A DNA stretch of 64,000 bases from VAZQ01 sp034669045 (GTDB lineage: Bacteria; Pseudomonadota; Alphaproteobacteria; Rhizobiales; Xanthobacteraceae): positions 1-64,000 of the forward strand of contig JAXDOD010000102.1 in NCBI GenBank assembly GCA_034669045.1, given 5' to 3'. Below the pieces are notes generated by a model. The model saw only the letters and a list, made by a program, of their open reading frames with translations, ran no database searches and was not told the DNA's origin. Of the stretch, positions 42,307 to 51,522 are shown piece after piece; the first letter of the stretch is position 1, and every line of letters begins with the position of its first letter. A program made the position numbers and the translations under genes.

Positions 42307-42322
42307 CGTGCAATATTGCACG
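42307..42322. promoter_or_regulatory. Perfect 16-bp palindrome, candidate operator
   Basis: CGTGCAATATTGCACG is fully self-complementary and lies over the proposed -35 of the rml promoter. Such dyads are typical of helix-turn-helix dimer operators. The cognate regulator is not in the window. Confidence 0.45.
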
Positions 42323-42527
42323 TCAAAAGCATGATTGGAGGCTGTGAACTGCCCTCCGGCAGCACCGGCTGTCGCGGCCGTTTTCCACAGAGCGGGACGG
42401 GACTGGCGTTCGGCGCCGCGATCGACCGCAACCTGGGCGGAAGCTCTCTATGCTGGCACACTGGCCCTGCCCCGTCAGGTTCTCAACTGTAATGCCCCCA
42501 ATTTAATCGTTTGGAAGGGAAGACGAA

Positions 42528-45500
42528 GTGGCCGCGAAGCCAAAAATAGGCGCAGGGTTCAAGGCGAGACCGAAGGCGGCCCCCCGGGCCGGGTCGCGGA
42601 CCTGCGTCATCGTCGCCGGCATGCATCGATCCGGCACATCCGCCGTCGCACGGGTCGTGAACCTCCTGGGCGCCGATATCGCGCGCGACCTGTGGCCTGC
42701 ATCTCCCGGCGACAATGACCTGGGTTTCTGGGAGGCGACCAGGGTCATCGAGATTCACGAAGCGCTGCTGGCCGCGATCGGCAGCAGCTACGACGATCCA
42801 CTGCCGCTCTCCCGCAACTGGATCAAGACCACCGCGGCCCGCAAAGCCAAGCGCCAGATCGCCGATCACATCGAACAGGAATTCCGCACCAGCCGCGCGT
42901 TCGTCGTGAAGGATCCGCGCATCACCCGACTGCTGCCCTTGTGGCTCGAAGTCCTGGACGGTCTCAACATCGAGGCGAAAATCGTCATCCCCTTGCGCAA
43001 CCCTCTCGAGGTCGCCGAATCGCTGCGCAGGCGAAATGCCTTCGCCCACGACAAGTCGCTGCTGATGTATGCCGACGCCAACCTGGCCACCGAGTTTGCA
43101 AGCCGCGGCCGTGATCGAATCTTCGTTTCATACAAAGCGCTCCTGACCGACTGGCGGCCGTTTGCCGGCAAGCTCATGACGATTGTCGGCCTGCGGCCGC
43201 GCCGGAACCATGAGACTGCGATCAAGGCATTCCTGACCAACGACCTGCATCGCAACCGGTATACGCACGACGACCTTGCCCGCCTGACGGGCGTGGGACG
43301 CATGGCGGTCGAGATTTTTGATCGTATGACCGAGGCTGCTCGCTCGGGCGAGAAACCCGCGCTGCAAGAGTCATTCGATGCCCTGCGTTCGACGCTGATG
43401 GAAGGTTCGACGCTGTTCAAAGGCCTGATGCACGCGGACACCAAAAAGGCCCGGGACATGGAAACCGACCTTCGCGCCGAAATCGGAAGGCTGGTCGTCG
43501 ACCGTGACGCGCAACGCACCCAGTTCGAAGCTGCGAGAGCCGAAGCCGCCGCCGCCCGAACAGGACACGAGACCCTCGCGAAGGACCGTGACGCGTTCCT
43601 CGCCGAACGCGCGACCATCCTCAAGGAGCGCGAGGCCTTCATCAAGGAACGCGACTTCATCCTCAAGGAGCGCGATGCGTTCCTGGCCGAGCGCGACGCC
43701 TTGATCAAGCAACATCAGGCGGTCGAACGCGCCCACGAAGCCCTGACCAAGGAGCGCGGCGCTTTTCTCAAGGAGCGCAGCGTTCTCTTGAAGCAACAAG
43801 ACGCGTTCCTCGCCGAACGCAGCACGATGTTGCAGGACCACAAAACATTTCTGACCGAGCGGGACGCCATCCTCAAGGAGCGGGATGCCGTGCTCAAAGA
43901 GTACGATACCTTCGCACGAGCTCACGCCGGCTTTGTCACCGAGCGCAAGACGCTGTTCAAGGAGCGGGATGCGCTTCTGGCAGAGCGCGATGTCATTCTC
44001 GAAGAACACAAGGCCTTTCGCGCCGAGCGCACATCGATGCTCAAGGAGCACGACAAGTTCCTTGCCGAGCGCGACGCCATCCTCAAGGAACGCGATGCCG
44101 TGATGGCCGAGCGCGACGTGTTCCTAAACGAGCGCAAGACGCTGTTCAAGGAACGGGACGCGCTTGTGGCCGAGCGCGACGTCGTCCTTGATGAACACAA
44201 GGCGTTCCGCGCCGAGCGTGACTCGATGCTCAAGGAGCATGACAAGTTCCTGGCCGAGCGCGACGTCATTCTCGAAGAACACAGGGCGTTCCTCGCCGAG
44301 CGCAACTCCATGCTGAAGGAGCACGACAAATTCCTCGCCGAGCGCGAGGCCATCCTCAAAGAACGCAATGCCGTCATGGCCGAGCGCGACGTGTTCCAAT
44401 CGGAGCGCAAGACGCTGTTCAAGGAGCGGGGTGCGCTTCTGGCCGAGCGCGATGTCATTCTCGAAGAACACAAGGCGTTCCTCGCCGAGCGCAGCTCGAT
44501 GCTGAAGGAGCACGACAAGTTCCTCGCCGAGCGCGACGCCATCCTCAAGGAACGCAATGCCGTCATGGCCGAGCACGACGTGTTCCAATCGGAGCGCAAG
44601 ACGCTGTTCAAGGAACGGGACGCGCTTGTGGCGGAGCGCGATGTCATTCTCGAAGAACACAAGGCGTTTCTCGCCGAGCGCAGCTCGATGCTCAAGGAGC
44701 ACGACAAGTTCCTCGCCGAGCGCGACGCCATCCTCAAGGAACGGGATGCCTTCATCGCCGAGCGCGATGTTTTCATGAACGAACGCAAGACGCTCTTCGA
44801 GGAGCGCGATGCCGTGCTCGGGCAGCACACGGCATTTCTGGTCGAGCGTGATGCAATCCTGAAAGAGCACGCCACCTTCTCCGCCGAGCGCGACGCCATC
44901 CTCAAGGAACGGGACGCCTTCCTGGCCGAGCGCCACGTCATTCTCAACGAGCGCAAGACCTTTCTCACCGAGCGCGACTCGATGTTCCAGGAGCATGACA
45001 GGTTCCGCGCCGAGCGCGACGGCATCCTCAAGGAGCGCGATGCCTTCTTGGCCGAGCGGGGGGTCTTCCAATCCGAGCGCAAGACGCTCTTCAAGGAAAG
45101 GGACGCGATTCTGGCGGAGCGCCATCACATTCTCGGCGAACACAAGACCTTCCTCGCCGAGCGCGATTGCATGCTGAAGGAGCACGACAAGTTTCTCTCC
45201 GAGCGGGACGCCATCCTCAGGGAACGCGATGCCTTGATCAAGCAATACGAGGCAGCCGGACAGGCGCGCGCCAGCCTCGTCGAGGAACGCAAGGTCCTCC
45301 TTGAGGAGCGCAAGACCCTGTTCAAAGAACGCGACGTCGCTCTCGCCGAGCGACAAGCGGTCCTCAAGCAATACAGCGATCAACGGGCAGAATATGATGT
45401 CTTGCGAGAGACGCATCAGCTCATTGTCGCTGAGCGCGACACGCTTCAAAAGATGCAGCAGCTACTGATGGAGGCGCGGGCGGAACTTGAAAGCACGGCT

Positions 45501-45707
45501 GCAGCTTTGCGAGCGGAACAAGAAACCCTCGCGGCGGAAAGAAATCGGCTTCTGGACGAACGCGCGGTCTTGCATGCAGATGTTGAAGGGCTGCGCAAGG
45601 AGCGCAATGATCTCGAAGCCGAGCGCGATGCTCTGGTCCACGAGCGCGAAGAACGCCGCGGCTGGCCGATGACAGGCCTTCGCCGCAAGTTCGGGCGCGC
45701 TCAATGA
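42528..45707 (+). CDS. Sulfotransferase-like protein with very long heptad-repeat coil
   Basis: The protein has 1059 residues. Residues 24-270 are a P-loop sulfotransferase-type domain like that at 4312: GMHRSGTS at 31-38 and LRNPLEVAESL. Residues about 348-1000 are an uninterrupted array of seven-residue units of the form (A/K)-E-R-D-x-x-L, almost 90 heptads. Within it, larger units of 63 residues (189 bp) repeat. The extreme charge could give a rigid rod or stable single helix of great length rather than a classic coiled coil. Unlike the 4312 protein it lacks the SWRxTxPLR tail; the next ORF has that tail. Start is GTG 42528. Function as sulfotransferase, scaffold or chain-length ruler is inference. 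Confidence 0.78.
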   Translation: MAAKPKIGAGFKARPKAAPRAGSRTCVIVAGMHRSGTSAVARVVNLLGADIARDLWPASPGDNDLGFWEATRVIEIHEALLAAIGSSYDDPLPLSRNWIKTTAARKAKRQIADHIEQEFRTSRAFVVKDPRITRLLPLWLEVLDGLNIEAKIVIPLRNPLEVAESLRRRNAFAHDKSLLMYADANLATEFASRGRDRIFVSYKALLTDWRPFAGKLMTIVGLRPRRNHETAIKAFLTNDLHRNRYTHDDLARLTGVGRMAVEIFDRMTEAARSGEKPALQESFDALRSTLMEGSTLFKGLMHADTKKARDMETDLRAEIGRLVVDRDAQRTQFEAARAEAAAARTGHETLAKDRDAFLAERATILKEREAFIKERDFILKERDAFLAERDALIKQHQAVERAHEALTKERGAFLKERSVLLKQQDAFLAERSTMLQDHKTFLTERDAILKERDAVLKEYDTFARAHAGFVTERKTLFKERDALLAERDVILEEHKAFRAERTSMLKEHDKFLAERDAILKERDAVMAERDVFLNERKTLFKERDALVAERDVVLDEHKAFRAERDSMLKEHDKFLAERDVILEEHRAFLAERNSMLKEHDKFLAEREAILKERNAVMAERDVFQSERKTLFKERGALLAERDVILEEHKAFLAERSSMLKEHDKFLAERDAILKERNAVMAEHDVFQSERKTLFKERDALVAERDVILEEHKAFLAERSSMLKEHDKFLAERDAILKERDAFIAERDVFMNERKTLFEERDAVLGQHTAFLVERDAILKEHATFSAERDAILKERDAFLAERHVILNERKTFLTERDSMFQEHDRFRAERDGILKERDAFLAERGVFQSERKTLFKERDAILAERHHILGEHKTFLAERDCMLKEHDKFLSERDAILRERDALIKQYEAAGQARASLVEERKVLLEERKTLFKERDVALAERQAVLKQYSDQRAEYDVLRETHQLIVAERDTLQKMQQLLMEARAELESTAAALRAEQETLAAERNRLLDERAVLHADVEGLRKERNDLEAERDALVHEREERRGWPMTGLRRKFGRAQ
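43938..44777 (+). repeat. 189-bp in-frame superrepeats within heptad array
   Basis: Units beginning with (S/N/T)ERKTLF start at 43938, 44127, 44400 and 44589, with the next copy of the motif at 44778. Spacing is 189, 273, 189 and 189 bases; 273 is 189 plus four extra heptads. The units from 44400 and 44589 are nearly identical at DNA level. All are multiples of 21 bases. Confidence 0.88.
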
Positions 45708-45711
45708 ACGG

Positions 45712-46335
45712 ATGATTGTTGGCGGGAGCCGATTGCTTGCGCTGCAAAAAGCGGATTATAACCCATGTAAGTTCATCCTAGCTATTTCTTCCACGACGCC
45801 GGGACCACTCACACGATCAGCAATGATGCCGCGCAAACACGATCCCAGCTTGAACTTGATGTCGGTGTCGGCACGAACGATCTCGGGGGATGGACCATCG
45901 CCCAATCCCGGCAATCTGGCAAAGCCTGCCGGCAAACCGCCGACCGACACGCGATCTCACCTGTCGGCAGGCGGCCTGATGGTTGCGGCCGATTTGCTCG
46001 CCACCTCGGCCGATCTGGGCCCGCAGGCGGACCCCGGTTCCGCACGGACAGCCGAGCACGAGGCGCTTCAGGCGCAAAAGGACAGGATCGAGCAGGACCT
46101 TCATGCAACACGACAGAAGCTTGCTGAGCTCACGCTCGAACACGAGACCCTGCTTCGAGTTTTCCGACAGCAGATAACGACGACGGCACGGACGGTTCGC
46201 GAATTGACCAACGAGCGCAACGTCCTTCAGCACCATCTCGAAAACATTTTCAAATCGCCTTCGTGGCGGCTGACGGCACCTCTGCGGCTGGCCAAGGCCC
46301 AATTCAAACGCCTATGGGGATCTCAAGGCCGATGA
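45712..46335 (+). CDS. Hypothetical coil protein with SWRLTAPLR tail
   Basis: The open frame gives 207 residues; the true start is unsure, with ATGs at 45823 and 45826 in frame more likely than 45712. The N-terminal half is low complexity (Pro, Ser, Gly). Residues about 110-180 form a coil (HEALQAQKDRIEQDLHATRQKLAEL). The C-terminus reads FKSPSWRLTAPLRLAKAQFKRLW, the same motif that ends the coil protein at 4312 and often ends coil-containing glycosyltransferases. It follows the 1059-residue coil protein by only 4 bases, so it could be its detached C-terminal part. No enzymatic domain is present. Confidence 0.55.
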   Translation: MIVGGSRLLALQKADYNPCKFILAISSTTPGPLTRSAMMPRKHDPSLNLMSVSARTISGDGPSPNPGNLAKPAGKPPTDTRSHLSAGGLMVAADLLATSADLGPQADPGSARTAEHEALQAQKDRIEQDLHATRQKLAELTLEHETLLRVFRQQITTTARTVRELTNERNVLQHHLENIFKSPSWRLTAPLRLAKAQFKRLWGSQGR

Positions 46336-46479
46336 CGATACTATCGATGCAAGATCGGGCGCTGGTCATTCCCCCGCAACACCGTCCCTTCTGCTCCAAA
46401 ACGTCAAGGCGATATGCAAATTCAAAGGGTTCGACAACCAAACAGACCTTAACCGCCGCGATATCATCCTTCAAACAAG

Positions 46480-49305
46480 ATGCTCGATAATTCCACCAGA
46501 GATTCCTACCGGTCGCGCGACGAGCTATCCGTTGATTGCGCGCTGCTTGAGGAAAGCGAAATCTTCGACGCCGACGCCTACAGCGCCGCCACCGGCATCG
46601 ATCCGGCCAGTGCCGCCAAGCACTATCTGGCGGAGGGTTGGCTGCAAGGGCACGAGCCCTGCCCCGGCTTCGAGGGACGGTTTCTGTATCCATATTATCG
46701 ATCGGTTGGATTCAGCGGTTGCCCGGCAATGACGTACCTCACCCTGCGCGCCGCGGGGTGGCCGGTGTTTCCGAACCGGGCGGCAGTCGAGCATCTGGCT
46801 GAGTTCATCCGGTCGAACAATCTCTTCGATGCCGCCGCGTACCGTGCCCGTCTGGACGGCAGCGATCTGGACCCATTGTTTCATTACATCGTCGTTGGCG
46901 AACGAATGGGCCATGCTCCCAGCGCAGGCTTCGATGCCGCCTATTACGGCGAGCGTCACTTGGACGTCGCTCAGTCCGGGATGAGCTATCTCCAGCATTA
47001 TGTGACGAGCGGCCGATCCGAAGGCCGGCCCTGTGTCAGTCTGGCGTCGCAACTCGAGTTTGATCGAACTCGCTTGCGACCTGACCGCAAGACCGTCCTG
47101 CTCGTCAGCCACCAGGCATCGCGAACGGGCGCACCGATTCTCGCCTACAACATCGCGATGCACTTGGGTCAGAGATGCAATGTCGTCGCATTGCTTCTCA
47201 CGGGCGGCGATCTGGTCTATGCATTCGAGGCCTGTTGTGCTGCCGTCATCGGGCCCCTCCCCAGCCAGGACCTGCACCCTGTCGACGCCGAATATCTCGT
47301 GCGGCGCATATTGGCGACCTATGATGTCTCGTTTGCGATCGTCAACAGCATCGAGTCCCGGTCCATATTGAGACCGTTGGCCTTTGCCCTGGTTCCCACC
47401 GTGACCTTGGTGCACGAGTTTCCCGCCCATCTCGGGGAAAAAGGCGAGATGGGCCGATCATTGGAGTGGGCGACCCAATCGGTCTTCTCCTCAAGCACGG
47501 TGCTATCATTACTCCGCGCGGAATATCCCAACATCGACAATTGGCCCGTGCACGTCCTCCCCCAAGGCCAATCGGCGCTGCCGTCGCCAGCACACGCGCA
47601 TGAACAGGACGGGGAGCAGCAATCCACGCGCAAGGCCATGCGTCCGGAAGGCTTCGAAGACGCCACTGTGGTGCTCGGATGTGGAACGATCTTCTTCCGC
47701 AAGGGCATCGATCTCTTCGTATCGTGCGCCGCGGCGACAGCGGCTATTCGCACGAAAAAGCCGGTGCGTTTCGTCTGGATTGGGAAGCGCCTGGACGAGG
47801 AAGACGACGGCGGTTATTTCGACCACATCTCGAATCTTATCGCCGCCGCGGGCGTTGCAGACCGAGTGGCCATCCTGGACGAAGTGGTTGATTTGGAGCC
47901 GGCATATGCTTCAGCCGACGTGTTCTTTCTGAGCTCCCGGCGCGATGCCCTTCCAAACGTCGCCATCGATTCTGCCTTGCGGGGGCTACCGGTCATTTCT
48001 TTCGCAGATTCGGGCGGAGTGTCCGAGATCTTCGGCGCAGCCCCGGAAACCGCAATGAGTGTCGTGCCCGGCCCCGATGTCGAGGCGGCAGCGCGATTGA
48101 TCGCCAAGCTGGCTGACGACGAAGCCTTGCGTCGCGATCTGGGCGACGCCACGCGGCGGATCGCAGCGGCGACCTTCGACATGGGCCGTTATGTGCGGCA
48201 GATCGAACATCTGGGCGACGAAGCCAGAGAGATCATGCGTCAGCGCGGTGAGGATTTTGAAACAATTCGCCGCGACTCCATGTTCGACATGATCGGGTTT
48301 CTCGGCCGCGAAGGTATGGAGACCACGCGGGACGAGGCAATCCGCCTGTTCCTCGGAAGAGCTGCCGCGCTTGGTACGTCGAGGATTCCAACGGCGAATT
48401 TCTATTACCGCCGGCCATGCGCCGGATTTCATCCGCAGATTTACGCAGAAAAGAACGCGGACCGCTATGACACCGCCAAGATCAATCCGCTTGCGCATTT
48501 CATTCGGAGCGGCAAGCCGGAAGGGCCGTGGTATCATCAAGTCCTGCGGCCACCTAAATTCGACGAGATCACGGCGAGCGCGCCGAACCTGCGCATCGGG
48601 TTACACGCCCACTTTCACTACCCCGAACTTGCTGCCGGCTTGCTCGCGAAGCTGCTCGCGAATCGAGCGCGCTGCGACCTATTGTTGACGACGAGCACGC
48701 CGGTGAAGGCCGAAACATTGCGCGCCGCCACAGCCGGTTATGAGGCGGGAAGCGTGACCATCCGCGTGGTCCCGAACCGCGGACGCGACATCGGGCCTTT
48801 CCTGACCGCATTCGATGACGCCATCGAGGATTATGAGATCGTCGGCCATGTTCACAGCAAACGCAGCCTGTTTGCGGGCGGACTTCTGGGAGAGTCTTGG
48901 CGCGACTTTCTCTGGCAGAACCTCATCGGCGATCTATTCCCGATGTTGGATATCATCATCGGGCATTTCGAGGCGGACAAGACATTGGGGCTGGTATTTC
49001 CCGAAGACTTTCATCTTCCCGACTGGGACAAGAATCGTGCCATGGCTGAAAGGCTGGCACGACGAATGGGCATTCAAGCTTCGCTGCCGGCTTTTTTTGA
49101 TTTTCCGGTCGGCACCATGTTCTGGGCGCGCGCCAAGGCTCTGCAACCGCTGTTCGATCTCAAGCTTGGCTGGAATGACTATCCGGAGGAACCATTGCCG
49201 ATCGATGGTACGCTCTTGCATGCCCTCGAGAGGCTTGTGCCGTTTGCGGCTCAGCACGCCGGCTATCGTTTCGCGACCACCCATCTCCCTGGCGTGACCT
49301 GGTGA
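46480..49305 (+). CDS. Multidomain glycosyltransferase: GT4 domain plus rhamnan-synthesis F-like domain
   Basis: The protein has 941 residues. Residues about 20-175 hold short repeat modules of the form FDAAAYRARL...PLFHYIVVGERMGHAPSAGF; another follows the GT domain near 650 (DTAKINPLAHFIRSGKPEGPW). Residues about 195-590 are a GT4/GT1-type domain: VLLVSHQASRTGAPILAYNIA, FRKGIDLFV, RDALPNVAIDSALRGLPVISF. Residues about 680-941 are RgpF-like (PF05045-type): VVPNRGRDIGPFL and HVHSKRS. RgpF-type domains occur in rhamnan and mannan polymerising enzymes. It may add two residue types in one polypeptide. The 144 bases before it hold nothing clear. Confidence 0.88.
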   Translation: MLDNSTRDSYRSRDELSVDCALLEESEIFDADAYSAATGIDPASAAKHYLAEGWLQGHEPCPGFEGRFLYPYYRSVGFSGCPAMTYLTLRAAGWPVFPNRAAVEHLAEFIRSNNLFDAAAYRARLDGSDLDPLFHYIVVGERMGHAPSAGFDAAYYGERHLDVAQSGMSYLQHYVTSGRSEGRPCVSLASQLEFDRTRLRPDRKTVLLVSHQASRTGAPILAYNIAMHLGQRCNVVALLLTGGDLVYAFEACCAAVIGPLPSQDLHPVDAEYLVRRILATYDVSFAIVNSIESRSILRPLAFALVPTVTLVHEFPAHLGEKGEMGRSLEWATQSVFSSSTVLSLLRAEYPNIDNWPVHVLPQGQSALPSPAHAHEQDGEQQSTRKAMRPEGFEDATVVLGCGTIFFRKGIDLFVSCAAATAAIRTKKPVRFVWIGKRLDEEDDGGYFDHISNLIAAAGVADRVAILDEVVDLEPAYASADVFFLSSRRDALPNVAIDSALRGLPVISFADSGGVSEIFGAAPETAMSVVPGPDVEAAARLIAKLADDEALRRDLGDATRRIAAATFDMGRYVRQIEHLGDEAREIMRQRGEDFETIRRDSMFDMIGFLGREGMETTRDEAIRLFLGRAAALGTSRIPTANFYYRRPCAGFHPQIYAEKNADRYDTAKINPLAHFIRSGKPEGPWYHQVLRPPKFDEITASAPNLRIGLHAHFHYPELAAGLLAKLLANRARCDLLLTTSTPVKAETLRAATAGYEAGSVTIRVVPNRGRDIGPFLTAFDDAIEDYEIVGHVHSKRSLFAGGLLGESWRDFLWQNLIGDLFPMLDIIIGHFEADKTLGLVFPEDFHLPDWDKNRAMAERLARRMGIQASLPAFFDFPVGTMFWARAKALQPLFDLKLGWNDYPEEPLPIDGTLLHALERLVPFAAQHAGYRFATTHLPGVTW

Positions 49306-49489
49306 CGCAGTCCATCCTGGCGGGCACGCGTTTCGTCCATATGGTGTCGGGCTACTGGCGATTCGGCCGGCGCCCGGATATGTATTTTCGTCTTCCGTCC
49401 GCTCTTGCACATGATTCCCGGTTGATCGCGACCGGACGTCACGTGCCAGGGCATTGACCGCACCCAGTGAGAAGACGTTGAACGGTACG

Positions 49490-50455
49490 ATGGGTAATCT
49501 CAGGAAATCATTTTCCGAAGCGCGATGTCTCGTAATCGGCGGGGGCGGGTTCATCGGTATCAATCTCAGCAACGCGCTCGCGCGGGCGGGCGCCCAGGTT
49601 GATGCGTATGGCCGCCGTCTGTCGATTCGCGACAGCCTGATCTCCGGCGTGCGCTGGACCAGCGCCGATTTCGCCGATCGAGCCAAGCTGGCGGAAGCCG
49701 TCGAGCACGCCGACTTTGTCTTTCACCTCGTGAGCTCGAGCACGCCGTCGAGCGCGAATGCCGATCCGGCGGCCGACGTGATGGACAATCTCGTTACGAC
49801 GCTCCATCTGCTCGACATTTGCCGGGTCCAGTCGTTCGGCCGCCTGGTGTTCATCTCCTCGGGCGGCACGGTCTACGGCATTCCCTCGATGATTCCCGTG
49901 CCGGAGACCGCGCCGACCGATCCTATCTCTGCGCACGGCGTCCAGAAGCTCGCCGTCGAAAAGTATCTCGCGCTCTATCGGCACCTGTATGATCTGGACT
50001 ATCTCGTGCTCCGCGTCGCAAACCCGTATGGACCGATGCAAATCGCACGCAAGAGCCAGGGTGTGGTTGCGGCATTGATGATGCGCGCGCTGGCCGACGA
50101 GCCGGTCGAGATTTGGGGTTCCGGCGACGTGGTACGGGATTTCATCCATGTGCAGGATGTGGTGCGCGCGATCCTCATGGCCTCGCTCCATCCGGGACCA
50201 TCGCGTCTGTTCAATCTGGGCTCCGGCATGGGCACCAGCATCAAGACCGTGATCGACGACATCGAACGGGTGGTGGGCCGGGGTCCGCTGAAGCGGATTC
50301 ACTTGCCCGCGCGCGCGGTCGACGTGCCCTCGAACGTTCTCGATATTCGCCGTATCCGCGAGGAGGTCGGCTGGCAGCCCGAGATCGAATGGATGGATGG
50401 GCTGCGCAAGACCATGGAATGGACGATGAACGCAAAGGAAAATGGGCTGATCTGA
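49490..50455 (+). CDS. SDR-family epimerase/dehydratase with His in place of catalytic Tyr
   Basis: The 321 residues start with CLVIGGGGFIGINLSNAL. VFISSGGTVYG is intact, and R-V-A-N-P-Y-G-P-M plus DVVRDFIHVQDVVRA fit sugar-nucleotide SDRs of the GalE/Gne group. The YxxxK motif reads HGVQK: His149 replaces Tyr while Lys153 stays. ATG 49490 is preferred to TTG 49454. It opens the block that holds the ABC exporter and HddA, so it may act on GDP-heptose or on a UDP-HexNAc. Loss of Tyr is unusual for an active SDR; the rest of the protein is well conserved. Confidence 0.82.
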   Translation: MGNLRKSFSEARCLVIGGGGFIGINLSNALARAGAQVDAYGRRLSIRDSLISGVRWTSADFADRAKLAEAVEHADFVFHLVSSSTPSSANADPAADVMDNLVTTLHLLDICRVQSFGRLVFISSGGTVYGIPSMIPVPETAPTDPISAHGVQKLAVEKYLALYRHLYDLDYLVLRVANPYGPMQIARKSQGVVAALMMRALADEPVEIWGSGDVVRDFIHVQDVVRAILMASLHPGPSRLFNLGSGMGTSIKTVIDDIERVVGRGPLKRIHLPARAVDVPSNVLDIRRIREEVGWQPEIEWMDGLRKTMEWTMNAKENGLI

Positions 50456-50577
50456 TTCTCGACCGTCCGGACTACGCCGAGTTATTTGATGAGCGCGGCC
50501 ATCCGCGGCAGCAACGAATCAGCGAATACGCGGCTCCGTCTTGTTCTTGTGCGCCCGCAAAAAAGCCTGGAAGACGA

Positions 50578-51522
50578 ATGCGGTTTTCAGTCGTCATACC
50601 TGTTTACAACCGGCAGCAGCCCGGCCAGCGCGCAGCGCGCAGCGCGCTGGCCCAGAACATCGAGGGCTTGGAGATCATCCTTGTCGACGATGGCTCAAAG
50701 CCGCCGTTTCATCTGACACCCGATCTCGCCGCCAACCCGAACGTCATCCTGCTGCGACACGACGAAAACCGCGGCGCGGGTGCCGCCCGCAATACCGGCG
50801 TCGCCGCGGCGCGCGGCGAATGGATCGCGTTTCTCGACTCCGACGACTATTGGCTCGCCGATACGTTGCGGCCGCGGCTGCAGGTCGCCGAGACACAGTG
50901 GAAGAATGACCCGGACCGGATGACGGTCCATGTGGCGGGCTTCGTCATCGACAACCGCCGGACCGGCCGGCGTGACGCCCGGATTCCGCGCCACAGCGAG
51001 CAGCTCATCCATTTCGCGAGCGGCTGCTGGTACTGTCCCGGCTCGACAGCCGTGTTTCGCAAGAGCATTTTCGACCGCATCGGCCCGTTCGACCCCTTGC
51101 TGCGGCGGCTCGAGGACTTCGACTGGTTCCTGCGCTTTGGCTTGGCAGGGGGACGACTGGACGTGTGGGATGGCCTCGCCGCGGTCGTCGAAACCGGCCA
51201 GAAGCCTCGACTTGCGATCCTGGAGGACAGCGCGCGCCGCTTGCGCCAGAAATTCGTCGAGCAAGCCGGTCCGCAACGCGTGGCGCCCGAGCTCATTCGC
51301 ATGCTCGACGCCTATCTCGACATCGAACGCGCATCGGTCTTTATCGCGCAGAAGCGTCCGCTCAACATGGTGCTTTGCATTGCGAGGTCGCTGTGGCGGG
51401 TTCCGCGTCTCACGCTGCAAGTCGAGCGTTTCTGGCGCCGCACAGCGGTGCCGCAGCGGCTCGAGCCGCCGGCGCCCTTCTACTCCGCACCCGCGGCCGA
51501 AACGCCTCAAAAAGCATGCTGA
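50578..51522 (+). CDS. Glycosyltransferase family 2
   Basis: The 314-residue GT-A enzyme has FSVVIPVYNRQQP, EIILVDDGSKPP, GAGAARNTGVAAARGEWIAFLDSDDYW (metal-binding DSDD) and RRLEDFDWFLRFGLAG (catalytic-base region). The C-terminal 80 residues are helical with no membrane span. Start ATG 50578 begins at the fold; upstream sequence is not family-like. It overlaps the next GT2 by 7 bases, so the pair is co-translated. Donor and acceptor cannot be read from sequence. Confidence 0.88.
   Translation: MRFSVVIPVYNRQQPGQRAARSALAQNIEGLEIILVDDGSKPPFHLTPDLAANPNVILLRHDENRGAGAARNTGVAAARGEWIAFLDSDDYWLADTLRPRLQVAETQWKNDPDRMTVHVAGFVIDNRRTGRRDARIPRHSEQLIHFASGCWYCPGSTAVFRKSIFDRIGPFDPLLRRLEDFDWFLRFGLAGGRLDVWDGLAAVVETGQKPRLAILEDSARRLRQKFVEQAGPQRVAPELIRMLDAYLDIERASVFIAQKRPLNMVLCIARSLWRVPRLTLQVERFWRRTAVPQRLEPPAPFYSAPAAETPQKAC

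Larger units (their letters stand above)
42215..42527. promoter_or_regulatory. Divergent control region between rml operon and sulfotransferase-coil gene
   Basis: This 313-base non-coding stretch must hold promoters for rmlCBDA (minus) and the gene at 42528 (plus). On the minus strand TTGCAC (42308-42313) and TATACT (42283-42288) make a possible -35/-10 pair, though the 19-base spacer is long. A perfect 16-bp palindrome overlaps this -35, and a 12-base direct repeat overlaps or follows the -10. The arrangement fits repression or activation at the rml promoter. The right-hand half (42330-42527) shows nothing recognisable besides the leader of the GTG-started gene. Confidence 0.45.

Noticed and set aside
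43922..45449. Minus-strand open frames of 390 and 441 codons opposite the heptad array
   Set aside because: They are repeat-generated mirror frames of the ERD heptads; the sense frame has the domain and start.
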